Source: Bacillus sp. ZZV12-4809
GTDB lineage: Bacteria > Bacillota > Bacilli > Bacillales > Cytobacillaceae
DNA length: 64,000 nucleotides
NCBI RefSeq assembly: GCF_009849585.1
Contig: NZ_VCRN01000008.1
Coordinates: 62,001-126,000, forward strand
Direction of reading: 5' to 3'
This document shows positions 46,101 through 55,339 of this stretch, in pieces (position 1 is the first letter of the stretch; each line of letters starts with the position of its first letter). The notes beneath the pieces are model-generated. The model was given only the letters and a program-made list of their open reading frames with translations, was not told the DNA's origin and made no database searches. Both the position numbers and the translations under genes were made by a program.

Positions 46101-48390
46101 TACTATCACCAGCGCTATTAACACCATTTTTAAAAGAGCCGAGGATCCTGAGTACGTCTTTTTTTGCCGTTTCTGATGAGGTATCTGTTCCAATGCATGA
46201 AGGACAGCCATGATCACATGCACATCTGCTGACCATTTCCATCGTTTCGTGCATGATATGTTCTATTCCCCCGAAAATTTTCTCACTTAACCCTACACCG
46301 CCAGGATATCTGTCATAAAAAAAGATCGTCGGCTTTTCATTATGGGCAGCTTTCACTTGCGGAACTACATGGACGTCCTGAGGATCACACATAACAAATA
46401 GGGGTACAATATGCTTAAGTGCGTGAGCTGTGCCAATGAGTCCCTGTTCAAGCCGGTCCTGTTTATAATTTAATGATTCTTTGTTAAATGAAAGCCAGGT
46501 TGAGCTTGTATGGAGTTCTTCCTCAGGAAGTGTTATTGGACCGGATCCGATATTTTCATGTGTTTCGAACTTAATTTTTTTAAATATTGTTGCCATCGCT
46601 ACAACACTGACATCTCCATATCCAATCTCTCCAATGGCGGATGCTCTGATTTTATCCTGCTCAAGCACCTTAAGCTCTACTGCGAGATTAGCATCGGTAA
46701 AATAGTCTACATCCACTTCCCGGACAAATGCTTTCTTCTCTTCCCAATCAAGCAATTCCACCTGAAACTGGGTTCCCTGATGAAGATAAATTGCCTCATC
46801 ATGCAGGAGGGTCATAGCGGAAAAGCGGTCCATTTCACCAATTACTTTTACATTCGCAATATCTGATTGATCAATAATAATAACATTTTCCTGAGATGCT
46901 GAACGCAGACTTATGTTGTGGGCAGGAAATGAATCTTTCATCCAATAAAATCTATCTCCGTTCTGGTGGAGCACTCTTTCTTCGGCGAGGTATTCCAATA
47001 CCTCTTCAGTTTCAAAAGTGCCAAAACGTTCCCCGGCATTAAAAGGGAGTTCATAGGCTGCACACTTGATATGATCGACCAGAATAATAAGGTTATCCGG
47101 ATTAATCCTGGCTGTTTCAGGACTTTTATTAAAAAAGTAATCAGGATTTTGTATAACATATTGATCAAGCGGACTGGAGCTTGCCACCATAATAACAAGC
47201 GATTCACCATGCCTTCTGCCTGCACGTCCAGCCTGCTGCCATGAGCTGGCAATGGTACCTGGGTATCCGGTCATTACACAAACCTGCAGCTGTCCGATGT
47301 CCACACCCAGTTCAAGGGCATTTGTGCTGACAACTCCATAAATGTCCCCGGAACGCAGGCCTTTTTCAATTTCCCGTCTCTGGGTTGGCAAATAACCGCC
47401 TCTATAACCCCTTATCGCTTTAGGTCCCAGTTTATGTTTAACAAGCTCCTGCAGGTAAGTCAGCAGGATTTCAACTCTGACCCTGCTTCTTGCAAATACA
47501 ATGGTCTGGATTTTATTTTTCAGAAGTTCACCTGCGAGCTTTCTCGCTTCGAGAGTTGCACTTCTCCTGATATTCAGCGGTTTATTGACAATTGGAGGAT
47601 TATAAAATACAAAATGTTTTTTCCCGCTCGGGGCTCCATTATTATCCACGAGCTTCATCGGCTTTTCTGTAAGCTTTTCTGCCAGCTCCAAAGGATTGGC
47701 TATCGTTGCAGATGTACAGATAAAAATGGGGTCGCTGCCATAAAAACGGCAAATTCGTCTAAGACGGCGAATGACATTTGCTACATGGCTTCCAAATACC
47801 CCTCTGTAAATATGAAGTTCATCTATGACCACATACTTTAAATTCTCAAACAAAGATACCCACTTTGTATGATGAGGCAATATGGCCGAGTGAAGCATGT
47901 CCGGATTTGTAATGACTACATGCCCAGCCCTGCGTACCTTTTGCCGGATATTTGCCGGTGTATCGCCGTCATATGTATAGGAATTGATATTCAATCCGGA
48001 TTCCTGGATGATTTCATTGATTTCACTTTTTTGGTCCTGAGCCAATGCTTTTGTCGGAAACATATATAGTGCTCTTGCATCAGGATCATTCACGATCGTC
48101 TGCAGGACAGGAAGGTTGTAGCACAGCGTTTTTCCAGAAGCCGTTGGAGTAACAGCTACCAGACTGTCCCCATTCATGGCTGTCTGATAAGATGTTTTTT
48201 GATGTGTATAGAGCCTTGAAATGCCCCTTTTTTGCAGTGCATCCTTTAAAGATGGATGAATGTTTTCCGGAAGGCTGGCAGTCTTAGCCTCTTTTTCTTC
48301 TATTGTATGCCAATGAACAATGTTTTCTTTATATTGCTTTTCAGATATAAGCTGTTTCATGATTTCAGGCAAATTTTTTCGCACTTTCAT
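46090..48390 (-). CDS. mrfA: MrfA (YprA), DEAD/H helicase of mitomycin repair
   Basis: 766 residues. Walker A is TPTASGKT (81-88), the box is DELH (190-193), and a typical SF2 second domain contains the QAGRAGR motif. The C-terminal DUF1998 domain ends in a four-cysteine zinc site, Cys723, 725, 729 and 732 (CACDHGCPSC). It unwinds DNA so that MrfB can degrade it. GAGGTG lies six bases before the ATG. A near-consensus LexA box stands 28 bases upstream. Confidence 0.95.
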   Translation of the reverse strand: MKVRKNLPEIMKQLISEKQYKENIVHWHTIEEKEAKTASLPENIHPSLKDALQKRGISRLYTHQKTSYQTAMNGDSLVAVTPTASGKTLCYNLPVLQTIVNDPDARALYMFPTKALAQDQKSEINEIIQESGLNINSYTYDGDTPANIRQKVRRAGHVVITNPDMLHSAILPHHTKWVSLFENLKYVVIDELHIYRGVFGSHVANVIRRLRRICRFYGSDPIFICTSATIANPLELAEKLTEKPMKLVDNNGAPSGKKHFVFYNPPIVNKPLNIRRSATLEARKLAGELLKNKIQTIVFARSRVRVEILLTYLQELVKHKLGPKAIRGYRGGYLPTQRREIEKGLRSGDIYGVVSTNALELGVDIGQLQVCVMTGYPGTIASSWQQAGRAGRRHGESLVIMVASSSPLDQYVIQNPDYFFNKSPETARINPDNLIILVDHIKCAAYELPFNAGERFGTFETEEVLEYLAEERVLHQNGDRFYWMKDSFPAHNISLRSASQENVIIIDQSDIANVKVIGEMDRFSAMTLLHDEAIYLHQGTQFQVELLDWEEKKAFVREVDVDYFTDANLAVELKVLEQDKIRASAIGEIGYGDVSVVAMATIFKKIKFETHENIGSGPITLPEEELHTSSTWLSFNKESLNYKQDRLEQGLIGTAHALKHIVPLFVMCDPQDVHVVPQVKAAHNEKPTIFFYDRYPGGVGLSEKIFGGIEHIMHETMEMVSRCACDHGCPSCIGTDTSSETAKKDVLRILGSFKNGVNSAGDSIVH

Positions 48391-48417
48391 CTATTTCACC
48401 TCATATTCCTATTCTAC

Positions 48418-48431
48418 CGAATAAACGTTCG
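48418..48431. promoter_or_regulatory. Near-consensus LexA (DinR) box
   Basis: CGAATAAACGTTCG matches CGAAC-N4-GTTCG at 9 of 10 fixed positions, between mrfA and the divergent permease gene and near the likely mrfA promoter. Confidence 0.5.
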
Positions 48432-48586
48432 TTCTAACAGAGCAAACTCTTAATTTCTATTAACTTTTTATGGAAGAATTTCTGCTAAGCTAGTTTTTAC
48501 TGTACCAGATTTACAGTTTAATTGACTGAAAGTTCTAATTATAAGAGAATATTATATATCCATTTTTTCTCAAATGAGGTGAAGTA

Positions 48587-49480
48587 TTGCTCCACAGTAT
48601 ATTGAAGTCAATAAGTGTATTAGTGTTAATCGTTATTGGATTTATCCTGATTCTTCTACTTCCAAGGGAAAAGGAAGTAACTGTCTTTTCGAGCTTTCAT
48701 ATTGAAGCTGATTATCCTTTCAGCTTTGAATTATACCTTGAAAGTATAGAAAATTTCACGAGTCACATTTTGACTGATAAAGGATTCGGTGAATCGCGTA
48801 GCGGACTTCCAGTTAGTGAAGAAGCAGGAATATTCGTGGCCCGCAGCTTAAAAATTGTTATGCCTGCTTTCCTGGTCAGCATGCTGCTTGGAACATTGAT
48901 GGGTGCTGTCCAATTTTACAGAAGAGGTAAATTTACCGGTAAGCTGCAGAGTTTCCTATCCTGGATGTTTTCTTCCATACCCGATTTTTTTCTGTTCATT
49001 GCCATTCAGTATCTTTTCATTCTGATGATGCAATATGGACTGCCGCACTTTAAACTTTATGGACATGAAAATTGGTATAGTTTCCTGCTGCCGCTGATTT
49101 CCTTATCAGTGTTTCCATTCCTGCACATGTCCCGTTTTACGGTGTCAGCTCTTGAAAATGAAATGGGAGAAGAGTATGTGCGCACTGCTTATGCAAAAGG
49201 ACTTGGCGACTTTAGAGCACTTGTTCACATGCTCTGGAATTGCCTGTCTCCCATTATGAACCAGGCACAGCTGGTAATGCTTTATATCCTATCCAGTCTG
49301 CCCATCATTGAAAAGCTGGCAGGCTATAATGGGGCAGGCAAGGAGCTGCTATTCAGCATTTCAGCTAATGATGAAATGAAGGCATTGTCCCTGATGCTTC
49401 CCTTTCTCATTATCATGTTCATTACCATCATCTTTTCGCAGACAGCTAGATTATGGCTCGTACAAAAGGAAAGGGTGTGA
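48587..49480 (+). CDS. Dpp/Opp-type ABC permease, B-type subunit
   Basis: 297 residues, about six helices with a long periplasm-facing loop (about 27-80) typical of DppB/OppB. The EAA loop is EYVRTAYAKGLGDFRALVHM near 200. The gene has GAGGTGAAG three bases before a TTG. It overlaps the next permease by one base (TGATG). No ATPase or binding protein is next to it, so it must borrow them from elsewhere or work differently. Divergent from mrfA. Confidence 0.85.
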   Translation: MLHSILKSISVLVLIVIGFILILLLPREKEVTVFSSFHIEADYPFSFELYLESIENFTSHILTDKGFGESRSGLPVSEEAGIFVARSLKIVMPAFLVSMLLGTLMGAVQFYRRGKFTGKLQSFLSWMFSSIPDFFLFIAIQYLFILMMQYGLPHFKLYGHENWYSFLLPLISLSVFPFLHMSRFTVSALENEMGEEYVRTAYAKGLGDFRALVHMLWNCLSPIMNQAQLVMLYILSSLPIIEKLAGYNGAGKELLFSISANDEMKALSLMLPFLIIMFITIIFSQTARLWLVQKERV

Positions 49481-50403
49481 TGGAAATGTGGCTTATTAAA
49501 TGGATTAGGAAACATACTTTATTTTGCTTAGGGTCCTTTTTGCTGCTACTACTGCTGCTAATTATGTTTGCAGGGCCATATCTTCCTTTTGTTGACCGGG
49601 AATTAACAACAATTACATATATCCTAAATGAGGAAAAAAAGCCAGTTATTCCGCCTTATCCGCCATCAGGGGATTATCTATTCGGAACGGACAAAAGCGG
49701 CAGGGATCTGCTCAGTCTGCTTATCCTGGGGGCAAAAGAAACCATATTGATGGTTGCCTGTATTACTGTCCTTCGATATGTATTGGCCATTCCGATTTCC
49801 TTCCTTTCACACAAAAAATGGATGGGTACACACCTCTTTCTTAAATGGCTGAATGGACTGCTGTCATATATTCCAACCATTATCATAGTCATGCTTCTTG
49901 CCATGCTGCCGCCATTATTGCTGAGTGAGAATCGCCCTTTAATCCTGCTCATGATTATTGCTTTGGCAGAAATGCCCCGTGCTGCTGAAATGATAAAACT
50001 GGAATTTGATCAGATCTCCTCTAAAGAGTATATATATGGAGGGATTGCTGCCGGAGCTTCACCTTACAGGCTTTTTCGGATATACTATCTGCCTTTTCTG
50101 TATAGTAAGCTACTTGTATATATGGTTACTGATCTTGGAAAAGTCATGTTTCTGCTGGGACAATTAGGATTTGTCGGCATTTTTATTTCGCAGGATTTTG
50201 TTCAATCTATGACGGGAGATTGGCAATTGGTCAATAATTCCATTTCCTGGCCAATGATGATGATTAAAGCCTTTGAGGATATAAGAGGCCCTATTTGGAT
50301 TCCATTTTTCTCAGCATTTGCAATGACCTATGCCATTTTAACCTTTAATATGTTTGCCGAGGGATTAAAATCATTTTTCACCAGGAAGGTCCGATATATT
50401 TAA
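49480..50403 (+). CDS. Dpp/Opp-type ABC permease, C-type subunit
   Basis: 307 residues, six helices. The N-terminal LFGTDKSGRDLLSLLI is the typical DppC/OppC motif, and the EAA-like loop is KEYIYGGIAAGASPYRLF near 178. The ATG at 49480 (AAGGAAAGGG upstream) is preferred over an ATG nine codons earlier. Forms a heterodimeric permease with the previous gene. The EAA loop is less canonical than in solute importers, in keeping with an orphan system. Confidence 0.85.
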   Translation: MEMWLIKWIRKHTLFCLGSFLLLLLLLIMFAGPYLPFVDRELTTITYILNEEKKPVIPPYPPSGDYLFGTDKSGRDLLSLLILGAKETILMVACITVLRYVLAIPISFLSHKKWMGTHLFLKWLNGLLSYIPTIIIVMLLAMLPPLLLSENRPLILLMIIALAEMPRAAEMIKLEFDQISSKEYIYGGIAAGASPYRLFRIYYLPFLYSKLLVYMVTDLGKVMFLLGQLGFVGIFISQDFVQSMTGDWQLVNNSISWPMMMIKAFEDIRGPIWIPFFSAFAMTYAILTFNMFAEGLKSFFTRKVRYI

Positions 50404-50503
50404 ATATCTCAGCCTGGATTAGGAAAACAAGCTACTCTAATTATAAAGTGATGTATGTTTTTTGTTACAATAAGCTTAATAGGACAGAAGCAAGAGGTGG
50501 ATT

Positions 50504-51196
50504 ATGAAAGCAGCAGAAATTAAGGATGTTCTTTCCCAGTTCTCTCTTTTTAAAGAGCTGAACAGCGAAGAACTGGATAAGGTAGTTGAGATATCCATAT
50601 CACGGGAATGGAAAAAAGGAAGTCATGTTTTTCTGCAGGACGAACCGCTTGATAATGTATATTTCATTAACAACGGCAGAGTTAAGATTTATAGAAGTGA
50701 TATTAATGGGAAGGAACAGATTGTTGCCATTTTAACAAAAGGAGAGATGTTCCCTCATGTGGGATTCTTCAGAAAAGGCGGGTACCCGGCTTTTTCCGAA
50801 GTGCTGGAAAACGCTCAGCTTGTGGTTGTGCCTATTTCGCAATTTGAAAAGGTGCTTATTGAGAATCCTGAATTATGCATAAAAGTATTTAAGGTTCTGG
50901 GCGAGAAAATTGTCGACCTTCAGGAGAGGCTGGAATCGCAAATATTAAACAATACTTATGAGCAAATCATTAAATTGCTTATCCGGCTGGCCAAAATGCA
51001 TGGAGAAAAGCTTGAAAACGGCAGCTTTGTATTAAAAGGGGACTTTACCAATAAAGACCTTGCCAATATGATTGGCACCACAAGGGAAACGGTCAGCAGG
51101 ACTTTAACCAAAATGAAAAAAGAAATGTTAATCAAAACAGACCAGGATGGACATTTAATCATAATCCCTGATCAGCTATTAGAGACAATATTTTAA
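50504..51196 (+). CDS. Crp/Fnr family transcription regulator
   Basis: 230 residues. A cyclic-nucleotide-binding-type beta barrel (about 10-130) is followed by a dimer helix and a winged helix (about 170-215) with recognition helix TTRETVSRTLTKM. It has only one cysteine, so it is not an oxygen-sensing Fe-S Fnr; the ligand is unknown. AAGAGGTGG precedes the ATG. It lies between the two permease pairs, a possible local regulator. Confidence 0.9.
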   Translation: MKAAEIKDVLSQFSLFKELNSEELDKVVEISISREWKKGSHVFLQDEPLDNVYFINNGRVKIYRSDINGKEQIVAILTKGEMFPHVGFFRKGGYPAFSEVLENAQLVVVPISQFEKVLIENPELCIKVFKVLGEKIVDLQERLESQILNNTYEQIIKLLIRLAKMHGEKLENGSFVLKGDFTNKDLANMIGTTRETVSRTLTKMKKEMLIKTDQDGHLIIIPDQLLETIF

Positions 51197-51224
51197 AGGC
51201 CGCACTCTGCGGCTTTTTCTTTTT
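51196..51224 (+). terminator. Terminator of the Crp/Fnr gene
   Basis: GCCGCA/TGCGGC stem with CTC loop and T-run at 51213-51224. Confidence 0.85.
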
Positions 51225-51307
51225 CCTTGATTCTGCCACAGGAACATCCACCCAATGGGCGGCATAGAATAAGTTGAAAAATCCTGTTTGAAAGGGGATG
51301 AAGGAAT

Positions 51308-51772
51308 ATGGAGGATCCAAAGAAAAAGGAACGGAATGAACCATTTGGGGATTTGATAAAATCAATGAATCAGTTTTTCCATGAAAAACCCGGCAGAGGA
51401 TTTCTGCAGACAATGGATGAATTTTTTAAAAATCCATTCCCGACTTCTTCTTCCTTCCATGTTAATGTTGCTGAAACAGATAAGGAACATATCATTAGTG
51501 CTGAACTTCCAGGAATAAATAAAGAGCAAATACAGATTGATATCCTGGACAATTATATAACCATTTCAGTTAAATCGGCTGAGATGATAACGGAAGAAGA
51601 TGAAAAAAATAAAATTTTTCGCAGACAGCAAAGCATGCAGCGTTCCAGCAGAACCATAGCGCTTCCACAGCCAGTTAATGAAAAAAAGGTAAAAGCTGTT
51701 TACCAAAATGGCCTTTTGCAGATTACTGTACCTAAGCAGCAGGGAAAAAGAATCCTGATTGATGAGAACTGA
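51308..51772 (+). CDS. Small heat-shock protein, Hsp20 family
   Basis: 154 residues: a variable N-terminal 45, then an alpha-crystallin domain (about 50-145) with the ELPGINKEQIQIDILDN and NGLLQITVPK motifs. It holds unfolding proteins in a refoldable state. The start has GGGGATGAAGG six bases before the ATG. Single-gene unit with its own terminator. Relation to spore or stress regulons cannot be read here. Confidence 0.93.
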   Translation: MEDPKKKERNEPFGDLIKSMNQFFHEKPGRGFLQTMDEFFKNPFPTSSSFHVNVAETDKEHIISAELPGINKEQIQIDILDNYITISVKSAEMITEEDEKNKIFRRQQSMQRSSRTIALPQPVNEKKVKAVYQNGLLQITVPKQQGKRILIDEN

Positions 51773-51810
51773 TTATGCCTGCATTTCTAGTTTTATAGAA
51801 TCTGGATAAA

Positions 51811-51850
51811 CAAAAACAAGCAGTATTATTACCTGCTTGTTTTTGTTTTA
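51811..51850. terminator. Bidirectional terminator between hsp20 and the M1-permease gene
   Basis: A perfect 13-bp stem (51811-51823 with 51833-51845) with A/T flanks on both sides. Confidence 0.9.
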
Positions 51851-51860
51851 AGATGGCTTA

Positions 51861-54269
51861 TTAACTATTCAGCTTAGACGTATCAATCCAATTATTGAAA
51901 TAGCCGGTCGGAACACTGAAATAATCTTTTGTGAAGGATATGAACTCCTTTGTATCGACCTCTTTATAGCGGAACTTTTGATAATAATCGGACAGAAACT
52001 GCATCCCCACTTCCTTAGGGGATTCCCCTTTCAGAGTATACTTTTCCTGGATCATTTTTAAAATTTCCAGAGCAGGCTGGCCATAAATATATCCTGTATG
52101 TTTTACCTCATTAAGCGGCACATTTGAATATTGCCTTCCCAGACCAGCTTCCTCGATTGCCTTCATCCGATTATGGGAGATCCCAAATGCCTGACTTTCA
52201 TTTTGATTTTGATCTGCATAAAAGTACATAGAGGTGGCGAATTCTGTGATTCCTTCATCAATCCATGCACTGTTGTATGGGTCATTGGCCACTGCTCCAT
52301 AAAAATATTGATGAGCGATTTCATGGACAATTGAGATATCATAAAACCTTTTATCATTAATATGGGGGTTTATGGTTACAATACCGGGATACTCCATAAA
52401 TTCCCCTTCATCCAAAACAATGTCAAGCTGCTTATGCGGATAATCTCCAATATTATCCTGATAAAAAGATAATGCCTTTTTGGCCAGTGTTAACGATGCT
52501 TCCGGGTTTTTATCATGATTGCTCCTTGAAAAGAGTCTGACCTTCACACCGTCCTTCGCTTCCGTTTCATAAACTTTCATATCCTTCATAACAGCAATGA
52601 AGAAATCCCTGACCCTTTTGGCTTTAACTGTTCCTTCATTCTTTCCTTTTGCCGGATCTTTTTCTGCTGTGGAAGCCAGAGAATACCCTTTGGGCAGCTT
52701 ATAGGAAACTTTGAAATCAGAATAGCCTGTATGGAATGTTTCCAGTCCCTCCATATAAGGCTCTTTGTTCCACTTGCCTTTTTGATAAACTGCAGCCATT
52801 GGGTACCACTGAGCAAGATAATAGTTGGTGCCTGCTTTTGAAAAGCGGCTGCCTCTCTCAGGGACTGTAAATCCATATTGTATCTGTACCTTATGTCTGC
52901 TTTTATCTTTCATATCAGGTGTTAAATTTATTTTTAGTGTATCTCCATTCAGTTTAAAAGATGCTTTTTGCCCATTCACTGTTACCTTTTTTATTTCTGC
53001 TTCAGACGTTCCTTCAACGGAATCAAATGTATGTCCCTTTTTAAAAACGTTTGGAATGAAGTAAAAAACAAGCTCATTCCATTCTTTATCTGATTGATTT
53101 TTTATCTGGATATTTGCACTAGCATTGAAATATCCTTCGCCATTCATTTCCAGATCAATTTGATAATCTGCCCTGCTGCCGCTTTTAACACCTACATTAG
53201 ATTCCTTCGCAGCCACAACATAGACACCTGCACCTGCGAAAGCAATAACCAATGCCGTAAAAGCAGCCTTAGGGCCAGAAAATGACCAGAATTTCTTTTT
53301 TCGGCCAAATTGTTTTCTGGCAGGCTGAACTAATGGCTCGTGCCCAGTCTTAATCCATGGTGTACGCTGATAGTTTGATTGAAATCGATTCTTCAGTCCA
53401 TTTGCCAGCAGACTGAAGGACACAGTTGTAAGTAAAAGGATCGCTAATGGCACAATCAATATATGGGTGTTGCCATAAATATTTAATCTCGCCTGACCAA
53501 CAAGCCCCGCCAGCTCCTTTGTTGCCGATAGATAGATGATGGGGTCATATCTCACAATAGTTCCGCCGACAAAGATATTTAAAAGTGCCAGCTGTCCCAT
53601 AAGGGCGATTACGTACACAATTTCAAGTATGAACATAACAAGGAACGTTTCCTTTAACTGGGGAAAAATATGCTTCCAGAGTAGTCGGTGTTTTCCGGCC
53701 CCCAGAGCTTTTGCAGCTTCTATATAAACGGACTTATATAACTGAGACGTTTTAAGCCTTACAGAAGACACAATGCTTGGAATGCTGATGACTGATGCAA
53801 TGACAATAAAATAGATAATTAACATATTTTGTTCAAGATGACTGTTGAAGCTTATTGGCGCAAGAAAAAAATACAGGATCAGAAAAAGCGGAACATAGCT
53901 CCATGCATTTTCGAAAGCAATCAGCCAGCCTGGCGTTCTTTTCAAGGTGCCCGCATACAAACCGATAATTGATCCAAAAACCATTTTTATAGCTGTTACT
54001 GCAGCTGCAATAAAAACAGTGTATCTTAAACCATATAAAATCATGGATAAAATATCATATCCCCATTTATCGGTGCCCAGCGGATAGGAGGATGATTCAA
54101 ACGGCTCCAGAGGCGGTGCCAGAACCTTTCCGTCTGTATATTGTGTTTCCAAGGCTGAAGTTAATGAATGGGGTGCAATGATAGGCCCGAATATGCTGAA
54201 AAAAAGCAAGCAGGAAACCAAAAGAATTCCTATTATTAACGAGTAATTTATTTTTAGCAGCTTATTCAT
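51861..54269 (-). CDS. DppC-type ABC permease fused to an M1 metallopeptidase
   Basis: 802 residues in two parts. Residues 1-300 are a DppC-like permease: motif YPLGTDKWGYDIL at 62-74, EAA loop EAAKALGAGKHRLLWKHIF at 184-202. A basic stretch (FGRKKKFW, 321-328) then a further helix (about 334-354) lead to an M1 gluzincin domain with HEIAH at 649-653, Glu672, a GAMEN-like FMEYPG (624-629), and the active-site tyrosine region TGYIYGQPA (725-733). By positive-inside rule the peptidase is outside. It overlaps the preceding permease gene by eight bases. No ATPase is nearby. The start at 54269 was chosen from this overlap and GGGG upstream. Confidence 0.88.
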   Translation of the reverse strand: MNKLLKINYSLIIGILLVSCLLFFSIFGPIIAPHSLTSALETQYTDGKVLAPPLEPFESSSYPLGTDKWGYDILSMILYGLRYTVFIAAAVTAIKMVFGSIIGLYAGTLKRTPGWLIAFENAWSYVPLFLILYFFLAPISFNSHLEQNMLIIYFIVIASVISIPSIVSSVRLKTSQLYKSVYIEAAKALGAGKHRLLWKHIFPQLKETFLVMFILEIVYVIALMGQLALLNIFVGGTIVRYDPIIYLSATKELAGLVGQARLNIYGNTHILIVPLAILLLTTVSFSLLANGLKNRFQSNYQRTPWIKTGHEPLVQPARKQFGRKKKFWSFSGPKAAFTALVIAFAGAGVYVVAAKESNVGVKSGSRADYQIDLEMNGEGYFNASANIQIKNQSDKEWNELVFYFIPNVFKKGHTFDSVEGTSEAEIKKVTVNGQKASFKLNGDTLKINLTPDMKDKSRHKVQIQYGFTVPERGSRFSKAGTNYYLAQWYPMAAVYQKGKWNKEPYMEGLETFHTGYSDFKVSYKLPKGYSLASTAEKDPAKGKNEGTVKAKRVRDFFIAVMKDMKVYETEAKDGVKVRLFSRSNHDKNPEASLTLAKKALSFYQDNIGDYPHKQLDIVLDEGEFMEYPGIVTINPHINDKRFYDISIVHEIAHQYFYGAVANDPYNSAWIDEGITEFATSMYFYADQNQNESQAFGISHNRMKAIEEAGLGRQYSNVPLNEVKHTGYIYGQPALEILKMIQEKYTLKGESPKEVGMQFLSDYYQKFRYKEVDTKEFISFTKDYFSVPTGYFNNWIDTSKLNS

Positions 54270-55125
54270 AGATAAAACCCCGTTTGAACAGATAGAATAT
54301 AAGTCTGTTAGAAATATAGACAATTAAAGAAATCAAAAGCATTGCAAACAAGCCGATTGCAATCGGCTGAACCCCATTGCTCTGAAAAATAAATTTTGTT
54401 ATGCCGGAAACATTCATAATATGCTCAATAATAAAAAGATTGCCAATGGCAAGTGAAATTACTTTTACCAGCTCAGATTTGATAAATGGTTCTAAATTTT
54501 TAAAGACATGCTGAAAATTTATGTAATTCAATCCCATCCCTTTAGCAACAGCAGTCTTAATATAATCCTCACTGCTTGTCTGATAATATTTAACCGAGAC
54601 AAGCTTAAATAAATATAGCGTCGGAGCTATCGCTGCCAGCACTGTGGGAAACCAGGTGTTGAGAGCTCCTCCATCCGGTCTGAGAGAAATTACTCTGATT
54701 CCCGTTATTTTATATATTTTTACGGCAAGAATCATAGAAACCACAATAATGATAAAGTCGGGTATGGCTGCAAGCATATTCAAGAATGCCCCAAAAAGCT
54801 TAGTGAGCCTGAAGCGGCTTATAAACACTCCAAAAATCATACTTATAATTAAGGAAGCGTTTACTGCTATCAATACAATCAGCAGACTAGTAAAAAAGTT
54901 ATCAGCAATGTCCCCAGCTATAGGACGGGTCTGCAGTCCAAGCTGATAGGTACCAAGGCTTCCCTCGCTTATTTCAGATATAAAATCTCCATAAATCTGC
55001 GGCAGAGTGTCAAAGCTCCAATTTAGACTCCCGCTCGATGGATCAACAGATATAATTTTTGGCAAAGCTGCAAGAAATAAAATTAATGCAAATATGATAA
55101 GTATTTGCTGCACAGCACGAAACAT
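54262..55125 (-). CDS. DppB-type ABC permease partner of the M1 fusion
   Basis: 287 residues and six helices; a DppB-like outer loop (GSLGTYQLGLQTRPIAGDIA near 55-75) and the EAA loop EDYIKTAVAKGMGLNYINF near 187-205. AAGGGGGG precedes the ATG by five bases. First gene of a two-gene unit; its stop codon overlaps the start of the fusion gene (ATGAATAA). The pair forms a membrane channel; the energy source is not encoded here. Confidence 0.88.
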   Translation of the reverse strand: MFRAVQQILIIFALILFLAALPKIISVDPSSGSLNWSFDTLPQIYGDFISEISEGSLGTYQLGLQTRPIAGDIADNFFTSLLIVLIAVNASLIISMIFGVFISRFRLTKLFGAFLNMLAAIPDFIIIVVSMILAVKIYKITGIRVISLRPDGGALNTWFPTVLAAIAPTLYLFKLVSVKYYQTSSEDYIKTAVAKGMGLNYINFQHVFKNLEPFIKSELVKVISLAIGNLFIIEHIMNVSGITKFIFQSNGVQPIAIGLFAMLLISLIVYISNRLIFYLFKRGFIYE

Positions 55126-55310
55126 AGTACCCCCCCTTGTTATGACTTTAAGTCATTTTTCTATTTTTTTACCCTTATCTAAATTTTGTCAATCATACAA
55201 TTAAATTATCATAGATTATATTGCCTATATTATTGGAGTCTAAAAATAGACCGGCTATTCTATTTTTAAATATATTTAATCTTTTTTCAAGTCTGATTTT
55301 TTCAAAGCAT

Positions 55311-55333
55311 AAAAAAAAGGCCAATCCGGCCTT
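55311..55333 (-). terminator. Terminator of yppG
   Basis: AAGGCC/GGCCTT stem preceded by a run of A (T-run on the minus strand). Confidence 0.8.
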
Positions 55334-55339
55334 GATCAC

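Noticed and set aside
50504-51196. Fe-S type anaerobic regulator Fnr
   Set aside because: Only one cysteine in 230 residues, so no cluster can be bound as in Bacillus Fnr; kept as general Crp/Fnr family.
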